45,650 nt of DNA from JALXCH01 sp964495805 (GTDB lineage: Bacteria; Calditrichota; Calditrichia; RBG-13-44-9), in NCBI GenBank assembly GCA_964495805.1, contig CAZBWV010000024.1:1-45650 (forward strand). The letters are read 5' to 3'. A program made the position numbers and the translations under genes. Numbering within the stretch: position 1 is the stretch's first letter; every line of letters starts with the position of its first letter. The notes beneath the pieces are model-generated. The model was not told the DNA's origin. It saw only the letters and a program-made list of their open reading frames with translations, and did not search any database. Positions 33,311 through 40,782 of the stretch are shown in pieces.

Positions 33311-34708
33311 ATGAGAGTCGCCGGAATTTTAATTCTTTTGCTTATCGGGATGGAATTGTTCGGTGCCCGGAGCGATGCCGGGGAGATTTTCCGCCGGTAC
33401 CGGAACGCCGTATGCCTGGTGCACTATTATCAGAACATTGCCAGCAATTCTAAAATTGGTTCTTTTAATAAGATTGAGCGGTTTCACAACGGAATCATTG
33501 TCAACGATTCCGGATTGGTGATGGTAAGCAGCGATGTGTATCCCGTGGGAATGGATATTGTTTCGGGAAACGGTTCTTTTCTAACCGGTTTACCGTCGGA
33601 TTTTCGGGTTACCCTGGCTAACGGGAAGGAATTCCCGGCTGAGTTTGTGGGGAAGGACGACCAGGCCCAGGTAGCGTTTATTCGCATTCAGGCAGATACC
33701 ACCTTCCCCTTTGTTCGTTTCCATCCCGGGAAAGAATTGCAGGTTGGCGACAGAATTTACATACTGGAACGACTCCCCCGACGGTACCACTTCCGTCCCG
33801 TATTTACTCCCACCCGGATTCACGCAGTGGTGGATTTCCCCCGAAGGAAATACCTGGTGAACGGATATTCCAATATATTGAGTGCCTGCGGATTGGTGCT
33901 GGATAGTCAGGGAGATGCCATCGGGGTAACGTTGAGCTCCGAACCGGATTTCAGCTTCCGCACCCCGGAGGAGTTTGAACAGTTTCGCATTAGCTTCCTG
34001 GAAATTGCCCCCGCGGAGTGGTTCCAGAAGCTCATCCAGCATCCCCCGCACCTGGAAAAGCAGCTTCCTTCGCAAAAATCATGGTTAGGCATTCGGATGC
34101 AGGGATTGACCCCGGCATTGCGGGAATACTGGCATGTTCCGCAGGATGGTGGTGTGGTAATTAACCGGGTGTATCCACAATCGCCAGCGGAGAAAGCCGG
34201 GCTGCAGGAAGGGGATGTTATTTTAAAGGTGAACGGAGAACCACTGCCCGTACAAAAGGATGAGGACACAGCGCGCTTGCGGGAGATTATCCGCTCCATG
34301 CCTCCCGGCACCACGGTGCAATTAACCATTTTCCGGAACGGGAAAATAATCCGGAAATCTCTAACCCTGGAGCAAGCACCGGTGGCAATTGGGGTGGCGG
34401 AGCGGCTACCGGTGCCGGAAGTGGGGTTTGAGCTGCGTGAGCTAACCCGCGACATTTTGCACCAGGAGAATCTACCGCTCGATTTCCCGGGCGTGTATGT
34501 GTACCAGGTGGATCGTGCCTCACCAGCCGGAATTGCCGGAATTCAGATTGGGGACATCATTCAAAAAATTGATGGAGTGGCGGTCCCCGACATTCGCTCC
34601 GCCAGGAAATTTTTCGAAGAATTTTCTAAAAAAGCACAGAAGAAAATGATGGTGCAGGTTCTTCGGGATCGGGAAACACGATTTCTCTTTATTGATTTGA
34701 CCAAATAA
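33311..34708 (+). CDS. HtrA-like pseudoprotease with two PDZ domains
   Basis: The 465-residue protein has a signal peptide, a trypsin-like region (about 25-240) and two PDZ domains (about 255-345 with VYPQSPAEKAGLQEGDVILKV, and 365-460 with ASPAGIAGIQIGDIIQKIDG). Aligned by eye with DegP/HtrA, the catalytic His falls on D75 (VSSDVY), the Asp on Q120 and the Ser on A192 (LSACGLVL), while the following G-x-x-IGV is kept. All three catalytic residues appear lost, so it probably acts as a binding or chaperone protein in the periplasm. It leads a three-gene operon with the Nudix and lipoprotein genes. Confidence 0.85.
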   Translation: MRVAGILILLLIGMELFGARSDAGEIFRRYRNAVCLVHYYQNIASNSKIGSFNKIERFHNGIIVNDSGLVMVSSDVYPVGMDIVSGNGSFLTGLPSDFRVTLANGKEFPAEFVGKDDQAQVAFIRIQADTTFPFVRFHPGKELQVGDRIYILERLPRRYHFRPVFTPTRIHAVVDFPRRKYLVNGYSNILSACGLVLDSQGDAIGVTLSSEPDFSFRTPEEFEQFRISFLEIAPAEWFQKLIQHPPHLEKQLPSQKSWLGIRMQGLTPALREYWHVPQDGGVVINRVYPQSPAEKAGLQEGDVILKVNGEPLPVQKDEDTARLREIIRSMPPGTTVQLTIFRNGKIIRKSLTLEQAPVAIGVAERLPVPEVGFELRELTRDILHQENLPLDFPGVYVYQVDRASPAGIAGIQIGDIIQKIDGVAVPDIRSARKFFEEFSKKAQKKMMVQVLRDRETRFLFIDLTK

Positions 34709-34717
34709 GGAAGCGGA

Positions 34718-35413
34718 ATGGCTTACACCTACAAATATCCCCGTCCCATGGTGACGGTGGACATGCCACTGTTTCGCTACCACCAGGGACAGGTGGAAGT
34801 ATTGCTGATTCAGCGGGATCGTCCGCCGTTTGCCGGACGATGGGCGATGTGTGGCGGGTTTATCGAAATGGAGGAACCACTTATTGTTTCGGCACAACGG
34901 GAATTACAGGAAGAAGTCGGTGTGTCGGATGTTCCACTGGTGGAACTGAGCGTTGCCGGTGATCCCGGTCGCGACCCGCGAGGGCGCACCATCTCTGTGA
35001 TCTTCGCAGGAATTCTGAGCCCGCCATTTCCTGAGCTCCGGGCTGGCGACGATGCCCGAAACGCCCGCTGGTTCCCCTTATCAGCGTTACCCCGGTTGGC
35101 TTTCGATCATCAGGAAGTGCTGGAAGGCACGGTGGAAGAACTGCGTTTTCGATCCCTGTGGCGCGGATACGCACTGGCTTTTATGCCCGAAAAATTCTCC
35201 CGCGAAATGTGGCGAGATGTTCTAACCGATTTTACGGGAACCGACCGACCGGACTTTTTCCTTCAATTAATTGAACAATTGGGGTGGATCGTCCTTTCTT
35301 CCCGAACACTTTTTCGTAAACAGGTGACAAACGAGACAATTTTTCGGGCTTCGTTTGGGGTAATTCGTTCGGCATGGGAGGCACTGCTAATTTCCTTCGG
35401 AGGTGGCAAATGA
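34718..35413 (+). CDS. Nudix hydrolase with C-terminal extension
   Basis: The 231-residue protein has a complete Nudix box, G47x5E53x7R61-E-L-Q-E-E-V-G-V69, and N-terminal PRPMVTVDMPLFRY typical of ADP-ribose pyrophosphatase-like members. Residues about 135-231 form an extra region (FRSLWRGYALAFMPEKFS and later) that may be an incomplete winged helix, as in NrtR-type regulators, or simply a partner domain. It probably cleaves a nucleoside diphosphate derivative. It starts nine bases after the pseudoprotease gene. Confidence 0.87.
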   Translation: MAYTYKYPRPMVTVDMPLFRYHQGQVEVLLIQRDRPPFAGRWAMCGGFIEMEEPLIVSAQRELQEEVGVSDVPLVELSVAGDPGRDPRGRTISVIFAGILSPPFPELRAGDDARNARWFPLSALPRLAFDHQEVLEGTVEELRFRSLWRGYALAFMPEKFSREMWRDVLTDFTGTDRPDFFLQLIEQLGWIVLSSRTLFRKQVTNETIFRASFGVIRSAWEALLISFGGGK

Positions 35414-36342
35414 AAGGATTTCGTATATTCCTGCCGATTTTCACTGTATTTCTGTTCGCTGCGTGTAGCAAACATTATCAGGGAGATCTGGATGTGTTTT
35501 CCCTGACGGGCAGATGGGAAGTAGCTTTTTCTGCGAAGGCAGGAACTGAACTGGAACGGGAGGAGACGCTCCGGTGGGGTACTGTGGAATTACCTGGCCG
35601 GGTAGCAATACCAGATACGGCACAGGCTTTGTGGCTGCGCAGGCAATTTGTCCTTCCCGGTCATTTTCCTGACCGACAGATTTATCTGTATCTGGGTAAA
35701 GTGGGGAGTAATTCCCGTGTGCTGTTAAACGGCCATTCCCTGATTTGTGAAACCCGTCCCCTTTGGTATTTTTTAAATTTGTATGGTGGCGAGCTGTTGC
35801 TGGAAGTGCATCCCGATGAGTTGCATTACGGGAAAACCAACCGACTTATGCTGGTGATGGATGCAAATGCATTGCCCGATACCCTGCTGGCGGGGCACCC
35901 CGGTCTGTACACCCGTCTGGGGTTTTTGAACATGAAAGGGCAAGCGGTGCAGGAGTGTGATTTTTCGCTGGAACGGGACCTGCATGCCCGATTGGAAGAC
36001 CTGGCCGAAAGCTGGCAGAAAGGCGATTCGCTGGGACTGGTCGGTTATTTCTCTGACCTTTCCCTGAAAGAAAACCCTTCAACCCGAATGTTGCTCAAAG
36101 ATATGCTCCGGGTGCAGAAAATTTTTCAACCGGTGGACATTGAGTTGTCTCGCCCGGAATTTTTCCGTTGTCCGGTTCAGGGAAAGATTCTGGTACTGGG
36201 GGAATGGCTTTTTCATCGGACTGATGGTTCGGTGGAACGAATACCTTTTCAATGGGCAATTGGAAAGGAGAATGCTATGTGGAAATTGCAGGAGGTGGTG
36301 AGAATAGGAGAGAAGGGAAAAAAGGGGAATATGGGAAATTAA
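35410..36342 (+). CDS. Lipoprotein with GH2-like carbohydrate-binding fold
   Basis: The 310-residue protein begins at an ATG overlapping the Nudix stop (ATGA), with GGAGG before it, and has a lipobox LFAAC18. Residues about 30-175 resemble the N-terminal sugar-binding beta-sandwich of family 2 glycosidases (LWLRRQFVLPGHFPDRQIYL, then VLLNGHSLI). No catalytic domain follows; the rest is a helical segment and a small alpha-beta part like a SnoaL/NTF2-type fold. The C-terminus VRIGEKGKKGNMGN is encoded by a G-rich purine tract and may be a low-complexity tail. Confidence 0.65.
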   Translation: MKGFRIFLPIFTVFLFAACSKHYQGDLDVFSLTGRWEVAFSAKAGTELEREETLRWGTVELPGRVAIPDTAQALWLRRQFVLPGHFPDRQIYLYLGKVGSNSRVLLNGHSLICETRPLWYFLNLYGGELLLEVHPDELHYGKTNRLMLVMDANALPDTLLAGHPGLYTRLGFLNMKGQAVQECDFSLERDLHARLEDLAESWQKGDSLGLVGYFSDLSLKENPSTRMLLKDMLRVQKIFQPVDIELSRPEFFRCPVQGKILVLGEWLFHRTDGSVERIPFQWAIGKENAMWKLQEVVRIGEKGKKGNMGN

Positions 36343-36534
36343 GGAAATGGGGGAAAAAGAAAGGTGGGGGACGTGGGGTGTAGGGATTGTTTGAATGCAT
36401 ATCGTCTGATCCGGTTGCGACGATGGTTTGAAGATTTGAAATGTATGCCTTTATGCATCTATGCGTAAATAAAATTAAACACTTTTTTCGCTTTCTGGAT
36501 TTTCTGTAATGATTGTTTAGAAGGAATAAGCGGG

Positions 36535-37233
36535 ATGAAACTTCCACAACCTTTGATTCCGGGAACGTTGATTCGACGATATAAGCGTTTTCTGGCGGAT
36601 GTACAGCTGAAGAGCGGTGAGCGGGTAACTGCCCACTGTCCGAATTCCGGAAGCATGAAAGGTTGCCAGGACCCGGGAAGTCCCGTGCTGCTTTCGCGCA
36701 GTGAGAATCCACGCCGGAAACTACCCTACACCTGGGAACTGGTTCGGGCAAATGGTATCTGGGTAGGCATTAACACTCAGTATCCCAATCGGTTGGTACG
36801 GGAGGGGATTGAGCGGGGAGTTATTTCCGAATTAAGCGGCTATTCTTTGATTCGTGGTGAGGTGAATTACGGAAAACGCAGTCGGGTGGACCTGCTTTTA
36901 CAGGGCGAGTCCGGGTGGTGTTATGTGGAGGTGAAAAATGTAACGTTAGTGGAGGAGGGCAGAGCGCTGTTCCCCGATGCCGTCACATTGCGGGGGCAAA
37001 AACATTTGCGCGAACTGATGCAGATGGTGGAAGAAGGACATCGGGCGGTGATCTTTTTTGTGGTGCAGCGTGCGGACGGAAATCTGGTGGCACCGGCAGA
37101 CCGAATTGATCCGGAATACGGAAAACTGTTACGGGAAGCCGTGAACCGGGGTGTGGAAGCGCTGGCCTACCAGGCCCGGGTTACCCCGCAGGAAATTGTG
37201 CTGACTCATCGCTTGCCGGTGGTGCTGGATTGA
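36535..37233 (+). CDS. sfsA: SfsA family nuclease-like protein
   Basis: The 232-residue protein matches SfsA along its length: VTAHCPNSGSMKGCQDPGS, RKLPYTWELVRANGIWVGINT, then SRVDLLL and WCYVEVKNVTLVEEG with the PD-(D/E)XK-type E and K, FPDAVTLRGQKHLREL and FFVVQRADG. SfsA proteins bind DNA and have been described as nucleases; the name came from a sugar-fermentation effect in E. coli. AAGGA lies about ten bases before the ATG. It stands alone between the lipoprotein gene and a secreted-protein gene. Confidence 0.94.
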   Translation: MKLPQPLIPGTLIRRYKRFLADVQLKSGERVTAHCPNSGSMKGCQDPGSPVLLSRSENPRRKLPYTWELVRANGIWVGINTQYPNRLVREGIERGVISELSGYSLIRGEVNYGKRSRVDLLLQGESGWCYVEVKNVTLVEEGRALFPDAVTLRGQKHLRELMQMVEEGHRAVIFFVVQRADGNLVAPADRIDPEYGKLLREAVNRGVEALAYQARVTPQEIVLTHRLPVVLD

Positions 37234-37337
37234 GCAGCGAGAACCAGATTTTTCATTCCATTCTTCAATTCTTGATGTAAATTTAATTGCTCATAAAACA
37301 AATCAGTTTTGTAAATGAAAATGAAAAGGAGGAAATC

Positions 37338-38033
37338 ATGAAAGCAGTAACCGTGAGTACCATCATGTTGATTCTGGTGCTGTTTCTATTTCATTCCCCC
37401 GTTCTGGCGCAGGAAGGTGAGCAGGAAGAAGCCACCGAAAGCCATGAACTGGAGTGGACATTCGAAAATATACCGGTGGGAGAAATTCCCCAGGGATGGA
37501 AAGTGGAAGGCACCAACCAGCGTGGTCCTCTGGCAACCTGGCAGGTAGTGGAAGAAAAAGATGCACCTTCCGGCACCCATGTGCTGGCGCTGATCCGCCC
37601 CAATCATCATTTTGGCGGTACATTTAATCTGTGCTGGACGGATAAAATTCGCTTTAAGGATGGGGAAATTGAGGTGCATTTTAAAGCGAACAGTGGTGTG
37701 GAAGATCAAGGAGGCGGTGTGATCTGGCGGGCAAAAGATAAGGATAATTACTACATTTCCCGTTTTAACCCGCTGGAAAACAATTTTCGCATCTATTATG
37801 TGAAGGATGGTGCCCGCCGCATGCTGGCCAGTGCCCGGATTAAATTACCCGCACACACCTGGCACGAACTGAAAATCACCCATTACGGAACGAAAATTTG
37901 CGGTTATTTAAACGGAAAGAAGTTGTTAGAGGTGAAAGATAACACTTTTCCTGATGCCGGTGGGGTGGGATTGTGGACCAAAGCGGATGCCGCCACTTCC
38001 TTTGACGATTTTGAAGTGGAAATAGAAAAATAA
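37338..38033 (+). CDS. Secreted laminin G/DUF1080-like beta-sandwich protein
   Basis: The 231-residue protein starts at the ATG at 37338 after AAAAGGAGG, and has a signal peptide (MLILVLFLFHSPVLAQ). After an acidic linker the body is a concanavalin-type jelly roll like DUF1080/3-keto-disaccharide hydrolase domains (GEIEVHFKANSGVEDQGGGVIWRAKDKDNYYISRF and ...GVGLWTKADAATSFDDFEVE). Such domains bind or cleave sugars; no catalytic set is clear to me. It is probably periplasmic or exported. Confidence 0.75.
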   Translation: MKAVTVSTIMLILVLFLFHSPVLAQEGEQEEATESHELEWTFENIPVGEIPQGWKVEGTNQRGPLATWQVVEEKDAPSGTHVLALIRPNHHFGGTFNLCWTDKIRFKDGEIEVHFKANSGVEDQGGGVIWRAKDKDNYYISRFNPLENNFRIYYVKDGARRMLASARIKLPAHTWHELKITHYGTKICGYLNGKKLLEVKDNTFPDAGGVGLWTKADAATSFDDFEVEIEK

Positions 38034-38046
38034 ATTTGATCTTATC

Positions 38047-38072
38047 CGGCCGGGGGTCCTTTTCCCCGGTCG
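38047..38072. repeat. GC-rich hairpin at the start of the nuclease-like gene
   Basis: CGGCCGGGG (38047-38055) pairs with CCCCGGTCG (38064-38072), nine pairs with one G-T, around an eight-base loop. It ends one base before the ATG at 38074, where a ribosome site would be, and lies 14 bases after the previous gene's stop. There is no T tract, so it is more likely a translational control element than a terminator. Confidence 0.6.
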
Positions 38073-38073
38073 T

Positions 38074-38952
38074 ATGTCCATTCCTATGAACGAAGACGAA
38101 ATCATTGTTGTGGATCATGTTCCGCAGGATGTGTACCTCACCTTTGTTCAGGGGGCGGTGCGTTACGCAGTACTGTCGCTTCCGTTTACGGTAAATCGAA
38201 TGGACATCCGGGAAATTGAACGGCGGGTGTTCAATATTGCCAAAGGGAAGCTGGCGGAGCGTTTGTTTGAGTGGTACTGCCACCAGGTCGGGCTGGAAGT
38301 GGATTTCCGGAGCTGCCAGACTCCTTTCTGGGCAGTGGACCGCCGGGATTTTTTATTCCGGGGTTACGAATGGGATTTGAAAAACAACTTTCTATATTAT
38401 TCAGGTGAAAAATTTAATCGCTATACCCAACTGCCCGCACTGGTACCTAACCGTCATGATCACGACCAATGGAGTAGCCGATTGGAGACAAAGTTTCCAC
38501 ATAGCCGGGGGGTAAATTTTTTATTTACCTTCATGAAAGGCGCAGATGTGTTGCCAAACGGACAACGCCGGTATTTTTTGGAGTTGCATTTTTCGGAGGA
38601 ACAACTCCGGTTTTTACAAAAGCTGGTGGATAAATACCAGGGTCATCCCGCAGATCATCCCCCTTTCGATGGGGAAAAATGCTGGCAAAGGTGGAAACGC
38701 CTGAATCCAACGGTTATACAGCTAAATTTTCGCCCTGCTCTGGTAATTACCGGTTATGCGGATCGGGAACAATGGCATCTGTTCCGAAATGTTGGGCCGG
38801 GTGACACAGATAGCGATTCTTCGAAATGGTTTGTCCCGGTGGGAGCACGAGGTTCACTCTCCTGGCTGAATGGAGTGCTCTGGACCACCATTGATAATAT
38901 GGTGGCACCCGTTGACCAATTAAAATCGTTCCATTCATTGGTTTCACGGTAA
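38074..38952 (+). CDS. Putative PD-(D/E)XK endonuclease, candidate restriction enzyme
   Basis: The 292-residue protein has no signal peptide. Residues 57-104 fit the PD-(D/E)XK pattern: a helix with KGKLAERLFEWYCHQVGLEV (E62), then D92 in RRDFLF and D101-L-K103 in GYEWDLKNN. It faces the methyltransferase gene tail to tail with a 58-base gap. I infer a type II-like restriction enzyme or other nuclease; I do not recognise the family, and the motif could be a chance match. ATG 38074 is given; ATG 38086 is possible, and neither has a clear ribosome site. Confidence 0.6.
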   Translation: MSIPMNEDEIIVVDHVPQDVYLTFVQGAVRYAVLSLPFTVNRMDIREIERRVFNIAKGKLAERLFEWYCHQVGLEVDFRSCQTPFWAVDRRDFLFRGYEWDLKNNFLYYSGEKFNRYTQLPALVPNRHDHDQWSSRLETKFPHSRGVNFLFTFMKGADVLPNGQRRYFLELHFSEEQLRFLQKLVDKYQGHPADHPPFDGEKCWQRWKRLNPTVIQLNFRPALVITGYADREQWHLFRNVGPGDTDSDSSKWFVPVGARGSLSWLNGVLWTTIDNMVAPVDQLKSFHSLVSR

Positions 38953-39010
38953 AGGGAGCCTGTTTTTTCGGGGCTATATTCGATGGATTGTTTACTGGTA
39001 TAAACGAATT

Positions 39011-40432
39011 TTAAGCGCCGAATGATGAGCTCAACGGTTTTCGGAAAGTAAGGCAATACTGGTGAAAGGTGTTGCTCACAAACGTGTTGCCATATCCGTA
39101 AGGCGCCAGCTGAATGTCGTCCTGCAGCCAGAAAAACTCCGGTAGCAGGTGTATCGTACGGGAAAGCTCGTGGGCTAAGTCCCAGGCAAACGGATAGTTC
39201 CGCCCCTTCTTTTTAATATTTTTCACCACAATGGTCAGGTAACTTCCTGGTTTGAGCAGGGGAAGCAGATTCAGGTATATTTCCACCAATTCTTGCAGAA
39301 ATTGCTGATAGTCGTGGATGTTTCCCAGGTCGTTTGTATCGTCGGAATATTTCAGGGGCAATCCTTTTTCACGGCGGCGGGCCTGGTATTCCGCTCCTTT
39401 CATATTCAGCATATCCCAGTACGGTGGGGAGGTGATCAGGTAGTCCATGGGGGGGAAGTCCACGGCGGAAATCTCCCGAACATCTCTGGTCAGGATTCGG
39501 TACTTAACTCCGGGGCGTGATTCCGGGAAGAGAGAGTGTTGGTGCGGTCGGAGAAATTCTTCCAGCCGTTCCCGGGCGATGTCAGAAAAATATTCGCTTA
39601 ATTCCACTCCGTAACCGTTGCGTCCCAGTTTTAACGCAGCCAGTTGAGTGGAGCCAGTGCCGCTCATGGGGTCAAAGACGTTGTCACCTTCCCGGGTGAA
39701 CCGGGTAATGAACTGTTCCACCAGATTTTCCGGGAATTTGGCCGGATGAAGAATCTCCTTTTTCTTGCGCGGTGGCGGTTTAATAATTTCCCATTTGCGG
39801 GGGAACAGAGTCGTCTCCGGCGGAAGGGGAGAGAGATGGGAAAAGTCCTTTCCGGATGAGAGAAATTCCCCGGTGGCATTTTCGTCCTTGCGGAAGTTGA
39901 GCACGTAAAAGATGTCGTTTTGAATTTCCTGATGTGCGGGTTCTTGCACGCAACCGATTTTTTCATCCTTCAGGCTGAAGCCGGGAAAAAGGGAGTAAGC
40001 CAGTTCCCAGGCAAGCGGAAAGTAAGTTTCCTGTAAAAATCGATTACTGGCCAGGATGGTGAGAAATCGCCGATGTACCAGACGTGGGTAGAGAAGTCTG
40101 ACCAGTTCCTGCAGCTCATTGCGAAGTGTTACAAATTCCCTGCGGGTGCGAAGCTTCTGGATAGCCTCTCGCAGGTCGATTAACGCATACTGGAATTGAG
40201 GAGACGCATCGGGTTCGGTAAAAAGATGGGCGCCGTTCTCCTGTGCCACAGCTTCAATCGCTTTTGTTGAGGAACCGTGGTAAAACAGGTTCGGTGGATA
40301 GTCCGGGTGGTCATATTTGATGAAAAACCGAATGTGCTGGCGGTATAGTGTCGCATCATCCTGAAACAAAAACCAGGATTTCTGAAATTTGAGCCACTCT
40401 TTTGAATCGATGTTGTTGAAACGATTTTTCAT
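39011..40432 (-). CDS. DNA methyltransferase (N4-cytosine/N6-adenine type)
   Basis: The 473-residue protein has a motif X-like stretch (HPAKFPENLVEQFITRFT), motif I VFDPMSGTGST (about 251-261), GVELSEYF and motif IV ITSPPYW (about 331-337), with GSYLTIVVKN as a later strand. TSPPY is typical of N4-cytosine enzymes, though N6-adenine members also use it. Motif I precedes IV, the reverse of the common beta class. The first 200 residues are unlike a methylase and may recognise the target. It converges on the nuclease-like gene. The ribosome site is weak. Confidence 0.85.
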   Translation of the reverse strand: MKNRFNNIDSKEWLKFQKSWFLFQDDATLYRQHIRFFIKYDHPDYPPNLFYHGSSTKAIEAVAQENGAHLFTEPDASPQFQYALIDLREAIQKLRTRREFVTLRNELQELVRLLYPRLVHRRFLTILASNRFLQETYFPLAWELAYSLFPGFSLKDEKIGCVQEPAHQEIQNDIFYVLNFRKDENATGEFLSSGKDFSHLSPLPPETTLFPRKWEIIKPPPRKKKEILHPAKFPENLVEQFITRFTREGDNVFDPMSGTGSTQLAALKLGRNGYGVELSEYFSDIARERLEEFLRPHQHSLFPESRPGVKYRILTRDVREISAVDFPPMDYLITSPPYWDMLNMKGAEYQARRREKGLPLKYSDDTNDLGNIHDYQQFLQELVEIYLNLLPLLKPGSYLTIVVKNIKKKGRNYPFAWDLAHELSRTIHLLPEFFWLQDDIQLAPYGYGNTFVSNTFHQYCLTFRKPLSSSFGA

Positions 40433-40493
40433 GACCGGTTTTTTGCTGCTGTACGGTTAATTTTCGGATTCGATTGTGTTGATTGTTCTGCCC

Positions 40494-40609
40494 GGGGATG
40501 ACGAAAAAGCGAAAAAAGAACGTATGATTTTTTCCACCAGCATGAATTTAGTTCAGTATTTGCTAAATCATGAGAACAGTTGTTTTGTATCTTGCTTTTT
40601 CGTCACCCC
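40494..40609. repeat. 116-base element bounded by a 16-bp inverted repeat
   Basis: GGGG-(A)-TGACGAAAAAGC (40494-40510) is complementary to GCTTTTTCGTCACCCC (40594-40609) over 16 pairs with one bulged A. Inside, ATGAATTTAG (about 40542-40551) pairs with CTAAATCAT (40563-40571) around an 11-base loop, also with one bulge. The nested stems could be an RNA structure or a short non-autonomous mobile element; no target duplication is evident. Confidence 0.55.
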
Positions 40610-40721
40610 CTGGTGGGCTAAATTCACCAAATATCGAGGGGTTGTCAAGGGGGAGTTCAGAAACTTTTCGTAGTGGTGAAGGGGGATAAGATTAAACCTC
40701 TTCCGCTTTTTTTCCTTCCGG

Positions 40722-40749
40722 TTGCAACCACACAAAATATGTGTATATT
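40722..40749 (+). promoter_or_regulatory. Promoter of the patatin-like gene
   Basis: TTGCAA (40722-40727), a 16-base spacer and TATATT (40744-40749) lie about 33 bases before the start codon. Confidence 0.55.
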
Positions 40750-40782
40750 TCCTTTCTGAACCAATTGAGGGCACAATTCGCT

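Larger units (their letters stand above)
40433..40782. other. 350-base intergenic region between methyltransferase and patatin genes
   Basis: It holds a long imperfect inverted repeat (40494-40609), a small TGGTG/CACCA pair near 40611-40629 and the promoter of the patatin gene. The GTG-initiated extension of the patatin frame to 40741 has no ribosome site. No other gene is supported. Confidence 0.5.
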
